Assembly (NCBI GenBank): GCA_025084515.1
Contig: JAJAGP010000097.1
Span: forward strand, 787,996 to 851,995
DNA: 64,000 nt
Reading direction: 5' to 3'
Source of the DNA: Ancistrus triradiatus
Taxonomy: Eukaryota > Chordata > Actinopteri > Siluriformes > Loricariidae
Shown: one piece after another, positions 1-11,999 of the stretch
How positions within the stretch are numbered: position 1 is the stretch's first letter
How the letters are laid out: each line of letters opens with the position of its first letter
Translations under genes and position numbers: made by a program
Notes under the pieces: model-generated
The model's database searches: none
Told to the model about the DNA's origin: nothing
Seen by the model: the letters and a program-made list of their open reading frames with translations, nothing else

Positions 1-341
1 ATGAGAGAGTTACCTTCCTAAAAGCACAAGTCCAACTATGGTGGCACAGCAGCTAAGGCATTGGGCCAGATGTTTGGGAGTTCAGGGTCCAGCACTAGCA
101 ATCTAACACTCATGAGCCCTTGAGCAAGATCTTTGGAATACATCTTGGAGGCCAGCACCATTAAGTTGCTCTGGTTAAGGATGTCTGCTATATGCTGTAC
201 TTGTAATGTTATGTGACAGAGGAATAATGTTCTGAGACTGGTTTGACTGGTTGGCCAATAATTTCCAGATGTCCAGATGTCCTCACAAGTTAAAAAAATG
301 TCCAATGTTCTTTCCGTGGAGATATGTGTGAGTGTCTTTTT

Positions 342-394
<53 letters not shown>

Positions 395-637
395 GAGCTA
401 GTAAAACTATATGTAAATGAGGCTTTTGCATGCAGAAATTGATCTCGACAGCAATGGTGAGCTCAGAACTCAAAGAGCACAGCATGGAGACGTACTATGA
501 AGAAACACAGTAAGAATACCCAACAACAATGACTAAAGACAATATTTAAATATGCCCTTTCAGTTTTTCTTATCTTTGAGGACTCTGCATTCAAATGATT
601 ATAAAATGAAGTGTAGAAGTATACTAAGTATAATGTA
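1..637. other. Intronic sequence with a CT/CA microsatellite
   Basis: No coding signal is seen on either strand. The one distinctive element is a (CT)n run passing directly into (CA)n at 347-394. Open frames crossing it on the minus strand are only translations of the GA repeat. Confidence 0.7.
347..394. repeat. (CT)n(CA)n microsatellite
   Basis: About 15 CT units are followed without a break by about 9 CA units. Confidence 0.95.
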
Positions 638-1452
638 CTCTCACCGATCACTTTAATAGGTACACCACCTTGTTTCTACACTCGCTTTATCAGTTCCACT
701 TATCATATAGATGCATTTTGTCGATTTACAGCTACACCCTGTAGTCCATCTGTTTCTCTACCTACTTTGTTCGTCCCCTTTACTCTATACTCCTTTACTT
801 TATAGTCAGGACCCCCACAGGACCACCACAGATCAGGGACTATTTGGGAAGTGGATCATTCTCAGCGCTGCCCTGACACTGACATGGTGAAATGTTGGTG
901 AGGGTTGTGCTGGCATGAGTGGATCAGACAGTTTTTAAACACCTCACTGTCACTGATGGACTAAATATAGTCCACTGACCAAAAATGTCCAGCCACCAGC
1001 ATCCTGTAGACAGTGTTCTGTGAGCACTGATGAAGGATTAGAGGACAACTAACACACTGTCCAACAACAGACGAGCTACTGTCTGAATTTACATTTAATA
1101 GGTGAAGAAATATAGTAGGTGTGTCTAATAGAGTGCACAATGAGTGAACACAGTGTAAAAACTCCAGCAGCACTGCTGTGTCTGATCCATTCATACCAGC
1201 AAAACCCACACTAACACACCACAGTGTCACTGCAGTGCTGAGAATGATCCATCACCCAAATAGTACCTGACCTGCGCTGGCCCTGTGGGGGTCCTGACCA
1301 TAAGAGAACAGAGTAAAGGAGACTAACAAAGTATGCAGAGAAACAGATGGACTACAGTCTCTAATTGTAGAACTACACAGTGCTTCTATATGGTAAACGG
1401 AACTGATAAAATGGACAACGAGTGTAGAAACAAGGAGGTGTACCTATTAATG
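638..1452. mobile_element. Foldback (palindromic) MITE
   Basis: The two ends are long imperfect inverted repeats. The left arm (about 653-930) contains AATAGGTACACC, a TTTCTACACTCG-like block, a GTCAGGACCCCCACAGG block and a TGGATCATTCTCAGC block. The right arm (about 1180-1450) carries the same blocks reversed. A TA at 636-637 precedes the left end and the right end looks eroded. The outer left motif, CTCACCGATCACTTTAATAG, resembles the terminus of the Tc1 family C copy at 51459, so mobilisation by that family is plausible. No transposase is encoded. Confidence 0.75.
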
Positions 1453-1913
1453 AGATCTTAGTAGCTCATGGCCCAAATATCTTGTGAGACATTTTGCCTA
1501 ACCATTTCTTTCAGTAACTCATTCTACTGAACTTTTTTTCTATTGAGATTCCATGCCTGTATGCTTCACATTTTGAACCTGTTAGCCAAACAGAATTGCA
1601 CTATGTAGAAGGAGTGTGTCACATGCTGTTGGCTATATAGTGTTATGGATTTATTTAGTATTTTGGGAGCACTTCATTAGAGCATGATGGCGTAGCTGGG
1701 TCATCAATGGATTTTAGTGCTGTGCTTTTATAATTACAAGCTTGTTTTATCAACTAACTAAGCATTAAGAGAAAATCAAATGTGTTGATTGTGGAGTAGA
1801 GCGTTTGAATTCTGCTCCAGTCAATAAAATGTTATCAATTCTCAGTAAGAAACCAGAGGCACTTTGCAGCAACTTAGCAGTGTTTTCACCTTGCTGTGGA
1901 GAGGGTGAAAAAG

Positions 1914-1953
1914 ATAGAGAGAGCGTGAGAGAGAGAGAAAGAGAAAGAGAGAA
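1914..1953. repeat. (GA)n-rich simple repeat
   Basis: An imperfect GA/GAAA purine run of about 40 bp. Confidence 0.9.
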
Positions 1954-2879
1954 GGGTGACTATTACTGGGGGGTTTAATCTTGTGTACAGATGCAAACTT
2001 GGAGGATCTACAGTCAGAAGCCCTGCTGCAGGCTCCAGCTCATGCCTCCTCTGAGAGCATCTGCATTATTAACGAGGCCAGCGATATCCACAGATGTTTC
2101 CACGTCTGTGCTCTGTTTCGGCACTATCTGAAAAAAGCTCCTTCTGTTCTTCTTGAGTCACCTTTCTCATGCTACAGAAAGCCGCAACCATGGCTTTCTA
2201 CATGCTCACCCCCAAAAACTCAATAAATTATTCATCATCAGCGGTACAGCACTATCTGATTTTTATTTTTATTTTTTTGATGGCAGCACAAATAGAGGAC
2301 ATGGGCTTTGCTTGTAATGAATAAAATGGTACTTCACATGCAACAGAGCAGTTCTCGCAGCACAACACAATTAACATTAGGAGCAAAATATAAAATGAAG
2401 TCAAAAGAGCATAAAAATGCAATATGCTGACATTTTGTTCTCCACTTTGAAGCATTCTGAATGCACTTTCTCATATAAACACTGGTAAGGCAGCCCTTAG
2501 AGGAGGCACTGGCTGACTCATATGCACTCAGTCGCTTCCACTGTCTAGTGGAAGCAACACCGCTTTATTAAAGCACACAACACCTTCCTGCTATCTCCCC
2601 ACTGTTATAAAGCTGCCAAAAACCGGTAGGGAATTGACAAATGAAAAGAGGGCTGAGTAAATGTGCTCGAAAGCATTTTCAGTGTATAAGAATCAACGAA
2701 TTATAATTCCAGGGCATTCCAAAGGACTGAAATGCAAGCTCATTCACTTAATTGTTGCAATCATTAAGTCTAGAAACACCTATTCAGAATCAAAAGGAGT
2801 GAAAAGATTTTTTAAAGAACAATACAAAGGACAACAGACTGACAAACTGGGGATGGTTAACGATTAGGCAGTGACAGAC

Positions 2880-3230
2880 ATGAAGAGATAGTTCTCGATG
2901 ACACATTATTAAGTTGTAATGCAGTCTCTTAAAGTGTCATGCTCCAGGCTGAGGCCTCTTCTTCGTGCGTCATGGCGGGCTGCCACTGCGAGAAACCCGC
3001 TGAGAGCTAATCATGTCAGACGAAATGTGGCTTTGGCATAGCACCACAACCTCCATATATGAAGAACTCTCCAACAAACACCGCAGCTATCTCTTCACTG
3101 TTCCGTTGCTAATGACAGCCGAGTTTCGCTTGAATTAACCAGCATTTGTCTGTGATTGATGACAGCTGAGAACAAAAGGAGATCAGGCAGAATTCTTGAG
3201 CACCTGTTGGTCTCGCTGAGGAAAAAGACT
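2880..3230. promoter_or_regulatory. Candidate conserved noncoding element
   Basis: This stretch is free of recognisable repeats. It keeps several CpG dinucleotides in an otherwise CpG-poor intron and contains homeodomain-style TAAT cores (for example GAGCTAATCATG and TTGCTAATGACAG). The regulatory role is inference; only cross-species alignment could establish it. Confidence 0.25.
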
Positions 3231-4290
3231 AACCTGACACCACACTTAGGAACGCCAGTATACCATGTAAGCTAATCTCTCCTCTTGACCCCCATTTCCT
3301 CTCCAGAGCATGCCAGCATTTTTCTTGCTACCATTTTGTGGCTTTCAGGAAGTAGGAACACAGTGTAGCCACATGCAATCCCATCTTCTATCAGCTTAGC
3401 TTCTTTGACAAAGCCACTGAAGCATGACCACCCTCCTCCCCACATTATTTATATAAGACCACAGAGCACCTGCCACGGCAGCTATCAGTTCCTCAGCCAC
3501 CCAAGTCTTAATATTCTGCATATTCTGCATTTTTCCTAATTTAGATCAATTATTAACAAAATATTAGTTTTCATAGTTATATCAGCTAGAGTTGGTGGAG
3601 TTAGAGCTGTGGTGGTGCAGTGCCCTACTAAACAGTAGCATATGTTGTCCTTGCTAAAAAAAAAAAACAGCATGCATTGTGTTATGGATGCTGGTAAACT
3701 GGTCAATCAGCAAGAAAATATGAGTTCTATGTTAGATGTTGGTCCAAACTGATTTATGCAGGTTCGTGCTGCTCTAGTCCTCATTTAGCTGGTGAACTTG
3801 CATGGTCTTGCTGCTTGGACAGCATATGAGAACCCAAAACTTACAAAGCTGGTTTAAGTGCATTCTAGTCATTCAGAAAGACTTCAAACCCTTTCACTTT
3901 TTTAACATTTTGTTATGTTGTATTTCTAAGCACGCAGCTCTAACATTAGTTAGAACTACTAGCATGCTAGGCAGCACAGTGAAAGCCAAACATGATTGTT
4001 GCCTCACCTAGATAAAAGTTTGGGAGAGTATTCTTGTACATAGAGGGTGGTGATGTTTCATTTTTAGCACATCACATGGAATACTGGTGCAAGCATGAAC
4101 TGTTCTTTATGGAATAATGGAACCACCACAACAAAAAACAAAAAAATATGCTATTTCTATAATAGGCTACATTCTTTCTAAAATGTTTCAGTTCAGGAAG
4201 AGAGTGAATAGATATTATTTATATGGTGCTTCTTCCAACCATTTCAGATAGAGGAACTTATTAAAGTAGGTAAGAAGCTTGTTGGATGGT

Positions 4291-4555
4291 ATGGGGGTGC
4301 AGTGGTTATCACCTTACTACTCTAGAGTCCTGTCCTGACTGCTGCATATGTGGAGTTTGCATGGGGTTCATCTGGGTAGTCCAGTTTGCTCCCACATTCC
4401 AAAGACAAACATTAGGTCAACTGGTCTCTCTAAAGTGTCCCAGTGTGAGTGTGTGTGCTGTGTGATGGATGCCCTTTCCGGGGTGGGTCCCACCTTACAG
4501 CCTGTGCTGCTGTTAGGTCCCGGCCAGCCTCAACCCTGCAGTGGATTAATGGCTC
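4291..4555 (+). repeat. tRNA-derived teleost SINE, degraded
   Basis: It starts with a GGTGCAGTGGTTATC A-box-like head and continues with the TGGAGTTTGCATG, CCCACATTCCAAAGACA and GTGATGGATGCCC modules shared by the copies at 12000 and 16119. The 3' tail is eroded. Confidence 0.7.
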
Positions 4556-5333
4556 TAAAGTTGTACTATACTATAATAATCAATATGTACAGCAATCTGT
4601 ATACACAATGTTTCTGTAAGGAGCAGTGGTTTGGCTATACAGGTAATGCAGAGCATTCGGGAATACTGAATGGTTAAGTAAACACAAAGTGACACACAAA
4701 GTCACATTAAGGTGAGTTCAGTAATATTTTCACAAAAAGAAGAAAAGGTAAACAGTTGAACTCATATGAGGTTTGAAATTCCAAACTATGAATATTTTCC
4801 CAGTGTCATTTTAAGCCATTTTTAAATAACCCATAATTTCACTATATTTGTATAAAAATAACACTAAGGGCATTTTATCAGGATAACCTCAATTTCCCAA
4901 CTCCCTAATACTTAGTAACGCCTCCCCTTGCCTTATTAACTGCACAGATCCTTTAGGGTAAAGATTCCAGCTGTGTCCTGACAGTGCTTTTCAATTTCCT
5001 CATAAGCTATTTTGAGAAATTCAGAGAGGGTATAAATACTTTTTATTGAATATTTTATGTGAGTGTAGAATATCTTTCTTTAGGCCTTTTTTTTTACACA
5101 AACTTCAACTGCTCTTTTCATGTTCTTCAAAGACTTAAGCATCTGACCAGCTGTTGATGATCCTGCTTTAGGCTACATTCATTAAGGACATTTATTTTGC
5201 CTAAGCATATGTGTCATGGATCGCCCCAGACCTCCGTTCTCTATGGCGTGGCAATACAAACAGTGGCTAACTCTAAGGACACCCGCGGATGAGACCGTAA
5301 ATATGTGGCATTGCTTTGATTTAAAATGACATA
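4556..5333. other. Intronic spacer
   Basis: AT-rich sequence. The part from about 4850 to 5180 resembles a heavily decayed Tc1-like remnant (it contains a TAACGCCTCCCCTTGCCTT-type phrase), but I could not delimit it. No exon is seen. Confidence 0.5.
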
Positions 5334-5470
5334 CAGTGGTGCTTGAAAGTTTGTGAACCCTTAATTTTCTATATTTCTGCATAAATATGACTTAAAACAT
5401 CATCAGATTTTCACACAAGTCCTAAAAGTAGATAAAGAGAACATTGAATAATAAGATCCAATATTACGAA

Positions 5471-6511
5471 TTAGTGAGTGGCAAAAGTATGTGAATCTTT
5501 GCTTTCAGTATCTGGTGTGACCCACTGTGCAGCAATAACTGCAACTAAACGTTTCCTGTAACTGTTGATCAGTCCTGCACACCGGCTTGGAGGAATTTTA
5601 GCCCATTCCTCCGTACAGAACAGCTTCAGCTCTGGGATGTTGGTGGGTTTCCTCACATTAACTGCTCGCTTCAGGTCCTTCCACAACATTTCGTTTGGAT
5701 TAAAGTCTGGACATTGACTTTGACATTCTAAAACATTAACTTTATTCTTCTTTAAACATTTTTTGGTGGAACGACTTGTGTGCTTAGGGTCGTTGTCTTG
5801 CTGCATGACTCACCTTCTCTTGAGATTCAGTTCATGGACAGATGTCCTGACATTTTTCTTTAGAATTCTGTGATATAATTCAGAATTCATTCCTCAATCA
5901 TTGATGGCAAGCCATCCTGGCCCAGATGTAGCAAAACAGGCCCAAACCATGATACTACCACCACCATGTTTCACAGATGGAATAAGGTTCTTATGTTGGA
6001 ATGCAGTGTTTTCCTTTTTCCAAACATAATGCTTTTCTTTTAAACCAAAAAGGTCTATTTTGGTCTCATCCATTCACAAAACATTCTACCAATAGCCTTC
6101 TGGCTTGTCCACGTGATCTTTAGCAAACTGCAGACAAGCAGCAATGTTTTGTTTGGAGAGCAGTGGCTTTCTCCTTGCAACCCTGTCATGCACACCATTG
6201 TTGTTCAGTGTTCTTCTGATGGTGGACTCATGAACATTAACATTAGCCAATGTGAGAGAGGCCTTCAGTTGCTTAGAAGATACCCTGGGGTCCTTTGTGA
6301 CCTCACCAACTGCTACAAGCCTTGCTCTTTGAGTGATCTTTGTTGGTCAACCACTCCTGGGGAGGGTAACAATGGTCTTGAATTTCCCCATTTGTACACA
6401 ATCTGTCTGACTGTGGATTGGTGGAGTCCAAACTCTTTAGATCTCTTTTTCCAGCCTGATGAGCATCAACAACTCTTTGAGGTCCTCAGAAATCTCCTTT
6501 GTTTGTGCCAT
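5471..6511 (-). pseudogene. Tc1-like transposase (DD34E), family A, inactivated
   Basis: The start codon at 6511 opens MAQTKEISEDL, the usual amino terminus of this family. The span of about 346 codons matches a full-length transposase of about 340 residues, which would cut and paste the surrounding element at TA. The C-terminal 111 codons (5471-5806) are open and contain the second catalytic Asp in DNDPKHT. The NPIE signature carrying the third acidic residue has become NPNE, although the Glu is kept. Upstream, the first-Asp block WMDETK (near 6070) lies among in-frame stops, including a Trp codon changed to TAG in the YWKN block. This copy therefore cannot make an active enzyme. Confidence 0.88.
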
Positions 6512-6716
6512 GATACACTTCATGTTGCGAAGAGCAGACTTTGATAGATCCCTGTTCTTTAAATAAAACAGGGTGCCCACTCACACCTGATTGTCATTTT
6601 ATTGACTGAAAACACCTGACTCTACTTTCATCTTCAAATTAACTGCTAATCCTAGAGATTCACATACTTTTGTCACTCACTAAAGTGTAATATTGGATAA
6701 TTTTCCTCAATAAATA

Positions 6717-7126
6717 CCGTATTTTTCGGGCTATAAAGCGCACCGGGTTATAAGGCGCATGAAATGAAACAAAACTTTTAAGTTCCCTCGGAAACTCAGT
6801 TTGGTCTTCTTTATCTGGCGCAGGGCGTCTTCTTGCTTCCTCCACTTCTGTACCATTGATTCGTTAATGTTGAATTCTCTGAACATGAATTTCCATGCTG
6901 TACTGCGTGACTCATAGTGTTGAGTTTCAAATATGCTTCGAAAATAAATGAATGAATGCACGTACCCTAATGCTGAAGCACAGATCATATTACTCCACGA
7001 TGCTCCTGACTACGGTGGCCGTATTTTGACAGATTTATGAGCGCCGTGTACCATCTACAATTGCAGTGTCGATTTTTGTGAAAATTAAAGGATTTTAAGT
7101 GCGCCTTATGGGTCCGAAAAATATGG
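6717..7126 (-). mobile_element. Pogo/Tigger-like nonautonomous element nested in Tc1
   Basis: The left end CCGTATTTTTCGGGCTATAA and the right end, which reversed reads CCATATTTTTCGGACCCATA, are inverted repeats that continue into GCGCAC. A TA precedes the left end; the expected TA at the right is now TG. The flanking Tc1 sequence (CCTCAATAAATA on the left, GATGATCAAGTA on the right) is continuous with the uninterrupted family A copies, which shows an insertion. The minus strand keeps transposase remnants. Confidence 0.85.
6731..6988 (-). pseudogene. Pogo-type transposase N-terminal remnant
   Basis: The minus-strand frame contains NINESMVQKWRKQEDALRQI followed by KKTKLSFRGN. This matches what I know of the amino-terminal helix-turn-helix DNA-binding region of pogo/Tigger-like (CENP-B related) transposases. 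Only this N-terminal region survives and the catalytic DDE domain is absent. It supports assigning the surrounding 410-bp element to the pogo group of Tc1/mariner. Confidence 0.75.
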
Positions 7127-7280
7127 TGATGATCAAGTACAATATTTTTGTCTCATTTGTTTAACTGGGTTCTCTTTATCTACTTTCAGGGCTTGTGTGA
7201 AAATTTGATGATTCTTTAGGTCATATTTATGCAGAAAGCTAGAAAATTTTAAAGGGTTCACAAACTTTCAAGCTCCACTG

Positions 7281-7786
7281 TATTCCAGGATTTTAGCTAC
7301 ATATCCAATACGTATAGTTAGTTATCTGCTGAAGTACAGAGTAAAATAAACAACAGAGAGGTAGTTTTAGTCCAGTCTTGCTTAAATTACACATGGAGTA
7401 CTAGTACATAGGGAGTACTAGACCCATAACAAGCAGTGACATCGTTTTGTAGGTATAGATTTCATCAAAAAAACCAAACACACTTCCCATATGCTTCTAG
7501 CAGCACACAATATGATAACAGCCCCTATCAAAGGTTCATTTGCTGTGCTTTGAAATTGATATATCTTAATCCTATTAAAACTTTTCAGTGCTCAGAGCTT
7601 CCCAGGCAATTAAGGTACAGTGCAGTAAATCAAGTGCCTCTAATTTATCTCTTAAACAAAGCATTAAAGGAGCATCACTCCAAGGTTATTTCACCAGCAT
7701 AACCATGAAATTGCTTTATCCACTATGCTACTACCTGACAAGCAGAAATAAATACTTTCTTGAAATTTCCATAGGTTCTTTATATA
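7281..7786. other. Intronic spacer
   Basis: AT-rich sequence between two Tc1 elements, with no recognisable feature. Confidence 0.6.
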
Positions 7787-9206
7787 CAGTGGGGCAAAAA
7801 GTATTTAGTCAGCCACTGATTGTGCAAGTTCTCCTACTTAGAAAAATGATAGAGGTCTGTAATTTTCATCATAGGTACATTTCAACTAAGAGAGAGAAAA
7901 TGAGAAAAAATTATTTAATTGTAAATTATGGTGGAAAATAAGTATTTAGTTAATAAATTTGGTTCAACTCAACTCTTTGTAACATAACCTTTGTTGGCAA
8001 TGACAGAGGCCAAACGTTTCCTGTAAGTCTTTACCAGGTTTGCACAAACTGTAGCTGATATTTTGGCCCATTCCTCCATGCAGATCTCCTCTAGAGCAGT
8101 GATGTTTTGGGGCAACACGGACTGTCAACTCTCTCCACAAATGTTCTATGGGGTTGAGGTCTGGAGACTGGCTAGGCCACTCCAGGACCTTGAAATGCTT
8201 TTTACAGAGCCACTCCTTCATTGCCTGAGCAGTGTGTTTGGGATCATTGTCATGCTGGAAGACCCAGCCACGCTCCATCTTCAATGCTCTCACTGATAGA
8301 AGGAGGTTTTGGCTTAAAATCTCATGATACATGGCCCCGTTCATTCTTCCCTTAACACAAATCAGTCGTCCTGCCCCCTCTGCAGAAAAACAGCCCCAAA
8401 GCATGACACCCCCATGCTTCACAGTAGGTATGGTGTTCTTGGGATGCGACTCAGCATCCTTTTTCCTCCAGTTGGGTTTTTACCAAAAAGTTCTATTTTG
8501 GTTTCATCTGACCACATGATATTCTCCCAATCCTCTTCTAGATCATCCATATGCTCTCTGGCAAACTTTAGACGGGCCTGGACATGTACTGGCCTAAGCA
8601 GGGGTCACGCCTGGCACTGCAGGATCTGAGTCTCTCTTGGCATAGTGTGCTACTGATGGTAGCCTTGTTACTTTGGTCCCAGCTCTCTGCAGGTCATTCA
8701 TCAGGTCCCTCCATGTAGTTTTGGGATTTTTGCTCACCGTTCTTATGATCATTTTGGCCCCACAGGATGAGATCTCGAGGGAGATTATCAATGGTCTTGT
8801 ATGTCTTACAATTGCTCCCACAGCTGATTGATTCACACCAACCTGCTTGCCTATTGTAGACTCACTCTTTCCAGCCTGGTGCAGGTCTACAATTTTCTTC
8901 CTGGTGTCCTTCGACAGCTCTTTGGTCTTGGCCATGGTTGAGTTTGGAGTCTGACTGTTTCAGGCTGTGGACAGGTGTCTTTTATACATATCTTGCTTGT
9001 TTGTGGGTGACCAAATACTTATTTTCCACCATGATTTACAATTAAATTCTTAAAATATCCTACAATGTGATTTCCTGGATTTTTTTTCTCATTTTCTCTC
9101 TCATAGTTCAAGTGTACCTCTGATGAAAATTAGAGACCTCTCTCATCTTTCTATGTAGGAGAACTTGCACAATCGGTGGCTGACTAAATAAGTTTTTGCC
9201 CCACTG
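7787..9206 (-). mobile_element. Tc1-like element, family B copy 1, near full length
   Basis: TA flanks both ends (7785-7786 and 9207-9208). The left terminus is CAGTGGGGCAAAAAGTATTT and the right terminus ends TTTTTGCCCCACTG. The inverted repeats extend inward about 200 bp, through TTAGTCAGCCACTGATTGTG and AATTATGGTGGAAAATAAGT. The length of 1,420 bp is typical. Confidence 0.93.
7964..8935 (-). pseudogene. Tc1-like transposase, family B, frameshifted
   Basis: It starts at 8935 with MAKTKELSKDTRKKIVDLHQ and a paired helix-turn-helix (SESTIGKQVGVNQSAVGAIV), the usual DNA-binding head. The first catalytic Asp sits in WSDETKIELFG (around 8500), the second in QHDNDPKHT and the Glu in DLNPIEHLW. 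There are 34 residues between the first Asp of DND and that Glu, so this is a DD34E enzyme. The reading frame changes between the N-terminal part (8594-8935) and the C-terminal part (7964-8422), so it is broken although all three catalytic residues can still be read. It is one of the least decayed transposases here. Confidence 0.88.
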
Positions 9207-9407
9207 TATGCACTGAATAAAACATTTAAACCCCAGACCTTTTGTAAGCATACAAGTTCATGTGGCATTACTGTACATTTTTGTATACATTTTATTTTTT
9301 TATTTTATTAACTTTTGAATAGTCATAGTATATTTGGACATTCTAAATCACTACAAATAACCTATTAAGATAATACAAATAGATCCATTAACATAGTAAA
9401 ATAGTAC
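9207..9407. other. Short AT-rich spacer
   Basis: Nothing recognisable. Confidence 0.5.
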
Positions 9408-9876
9408 TGAATTGAGATCTGGTGACAGTGGAGGCCATTTGTGAACTCAATGTCATCTTCAAGAAACCAGTTTGAGATGATCTGAGCTTTGTATCAGGGT
9501 GCCTTATCCTGTTGGAAGTAGCCATCAGACGATGGTACACTGTGATCATAAGGGGATGACCACGGTTAGCAATAATACTCAGGCAGACTGTGGCATATAA
9601 ACAATGCTCAACTGGTATTAAGGGGCCCAAAGTTTACCAAGAAAATATACCACACACCATTACAACACCACCAGCAGCCTGAACCATTGATGCGAAGCAG
9701 GATGTAGCCATGCTTTCATGTTGTTTACATACAATTCTGACCCTTCTGTTGAATGTCGCAGCAGAAATCGAAAGTCATCTGACCGGGCAACATATGTCCA
9801 ATCTTCTATTGTCCACTTTTGGTGAGCCTGTGTGAATTGGAGCCTCCGTTGCCTGTCCTTGGCTGACAGGAGTGGC
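9408..9876 (-). pseudogene. Tc1-like transposase fragment, family C
   Basis: Reading minus, two adjoining frames give the middle and C-terminal parts of a Tc1-like transposase. One has LLSAKDRQRRLQFTQAHQKW, then a WTIEDWTYVARSDDFRFLLR block (first catalytic Asp region). The other has GPLIPVEHCLYATVCLSIIA. A frame change lies near 9640-9660. Neither terminus is present, so this is an isolated internal fragment. It belongs to the family of the copy at 51459. Confidence 0.78.
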
Positions 9877-11135
9877 AAAAGAAAAAGAACATCTCTTCAT
9901 CTTGAATCTCACAAAAAAATACCTGTATGAATATTTGTAAACATACTGGAAAAGCCCCAAAGTCCTTTTGTCATCCCCAACTACTGATACACTATGTTAG
10001 ATCACATTTTTGACAGGTAGACGCAGGTAAAAAAAGATCAACCTTTCAACAGATATTTATGCTTACAGTGTTTCTCACTTCAATAGTGACTGAAGTGCTT
10101 AAAACAACAGATAATCCATGTTTTGGCTAGATCCCAGATAGCATAGAAATTGTCTACATAGAATGAGTGCACAAAAAAAAAAAGTTTTTGGACAAGCTCA
10201 GGTATTATGTAGCATGAGGTTGGGGATTCATAAATCCCCTATTGTGCATAAATCTCCATTTACAACTTTATATTCAGCAATTTATTTGACATACCTACAG
10301 TACCTACCTACAGTAAGGGAGCTGTTACTAAACAACTACACCTAGGGACTACTCGATACTGTGACATTCTGAATATTGGGTCTATCTGGCTCCAAGTCGT
10401 GGAAAAAATGGACTTGTACAATGTATTAATTTGACCCAAATACCAATCTACATATTCTATAATGCAGTATAATCCATTCAAAAGGAGTTTTCTGTGGAAG
10501 CAAAATAAATAATTCTTGAAGAGCTAGGTGGAAAACTGGGACACTGCTGTTTATTTTCAGATCTGGTCTGCAGTCAGCATTAGAGAATTAAGAGTTTTCT
10601 TGGAGTGTGGATTGTTGTGGGTTAGTGACTGAGTGTGGGTTTATGGAGGTCTCTGGATCTAAAGTCTTCAAACAGGTTGAAGCAGCCAGTGATGGTTCAG
10701 AAATAGAACATGAGGAAACTGACTCCAGTTTTCTAAAGTGCCAAATGGTGCAATGTCAACTGTGGGGAATGGATCCAGCCTTGTGCCATATGCTCTGCAT
10801 GAAGAAGCGATACACAAATGATGCCAGCTGGTCACTTGAAAACAGCGATTTTCAGTGCAGATCTCAAAGCGAACAGATCTTCCCTATTCCTTTATCAGTA
10901 AGCAGGGGCGTGAGTAGACTATGCCAACATCAGGGGCTAAGCACATGGCCCATTTCTGTCATCTAAAAAACAACCTGTTGTTGTTGTTGCCCAAGTGCAC
11001 CACACTGGTTTGGCAGTTTTGCAAAAGATATTTTTAGAGATATTACAATTCCTTACTGTCTTCCACAAACTAGTGTGGCAGCTTCCCAATGCATCCCTGT
11101 TTGTTAAGGCAGGATAAAAGAACCACAAAAACATG
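9877..11135. other. Intronic stretch with one unexplained ORF
   Basis: No repeat is recognised except A runs. A 119-codon open frame on the plus strand (10607-10966) is described in the findings; I do not recognise its product and do not call it a gene. Confidence 0.5.
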
Positions 11136-11440
11136 CATGGAGGAATGGGCCAAAATACCAGCTACAGTGTGTGCAAACCTGGTGAAGACTTACAGGACAT
11201 GTTTGACCTCTGTCATTGCCAACAGGTTATGTTATAAAGTACTTTTGTTATTGACCAAATACTTATTTTCCACCATAATTTACAATTAAAGTCTTTAAAA
11301 ATCCTACAATGTGATTTCCTGGATTTTTTTTTGTCATTTTGTCTCTCATAGTTGAAGTGTATCTATTATGAAAATGACAGACCTCTCTCATGTTTCTAAG
11401 TAGGAGAGCTTCGCTGACTAAATACTTTTTTGATCCACTG
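11136..11440 (+). mobile_element. Tc1 family B fragment (3' end)
   Basis: It begins inside the transposase C-terminus ([20 protein letters not shown]), continues through the family B inverted repeat (GACCAAATACTTATTTTCCA) and ends TTTTTTGATCCACTG followed by TA. Only the last ~300 bp survives, in the opposite orientation to the copy at 7787. Confidence 0.85.
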
Positions 11441-11999
11441 TATGTATGTATGTACCAATGGGTTCCGGTTTGAATGATCCTGAAGGAGCTAAGGTGAATA
11501 ATTGCACAAATTAAACTTACTATGAAATACTTACTCAACTATTATTATTACTATTAATCATCACTAAAATTACTATTACTATAAATTACAGCAGCTATGT
11601 TCTTTGCTTAATTTAGTAGCCTCTCTACATTTCCATTACCGAACACATATCTATCCAAAAACAAAAAGGCAATCAAAACTCAAATTCAATTATTCAAACT
11701 ATTTACCGCTACTGAATTTTGTGCCTTTGGAAGAAAGCTACTTCAAGGACATTATAAAAATAACATTTTTGAACAGATGAGATCCTTCAGAACGTTCCTT
11801 CTGCACAGATGTTGGTGCACACACAAGCCACTCACAATCTACACACCTTCTCTTAAAGTCTCCTCATTTTCCTCATCATACACTTCTCAGTTCTCACTAA
11901 CTGTCTGTTTCATGCCATATTTTACACCAAGTGTACAGTGCCACACTTGACAAGTTAGATGACAGCATGATTAGAAAAAAATATATAAGCTTGCACATA
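11441..11999. other. Intronic spacer
   Basis: AT-rich; no feature seen. Confidence 0.5.

Larger units (their letters stand above)
1453..4290. other. Intronic stretch, mostly unique
   Basis: No exon is recognised. It contains a GA-rich simple repeat (1914-1953) and a short A run near 3655. From about 2880 to 3230 there is a more GC-balanced segment listed separately as a possible conserved element. Confidence 0.6.
5334..7280 (-). mobile_element. Tc1-like element, family A copy 1, with nested pogo element
   Basis: The element is flanked by TA dinucleotides (5332-5333 and 7281-7282). Its left terminus begins CAGTGGTGCTTGAAAGTTTG and its right terminus ends in the inverted form CAAGCTCCACTG. 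The terminal inverted repeats extend well over 100 bp, including a TAAAAGTAGATAAAGAGAAC block at the left and its complement at the right. Without the roughly 410-bp insertion at 6717-7126 it would be about 1.5 kb, normal for a fish Tc1-like element. Confidence 0.92.

Noticed and set aside
36..485. 149-codon minus-strand frame with an Arg-Glu repeat
   Set aside because: The repeat is the CT microsatellite, and the rest has no domain.
6113..6544. A 143-codon plus-strand open frame
   Set aside because: Antisense of the family A transposase N-terminal half.
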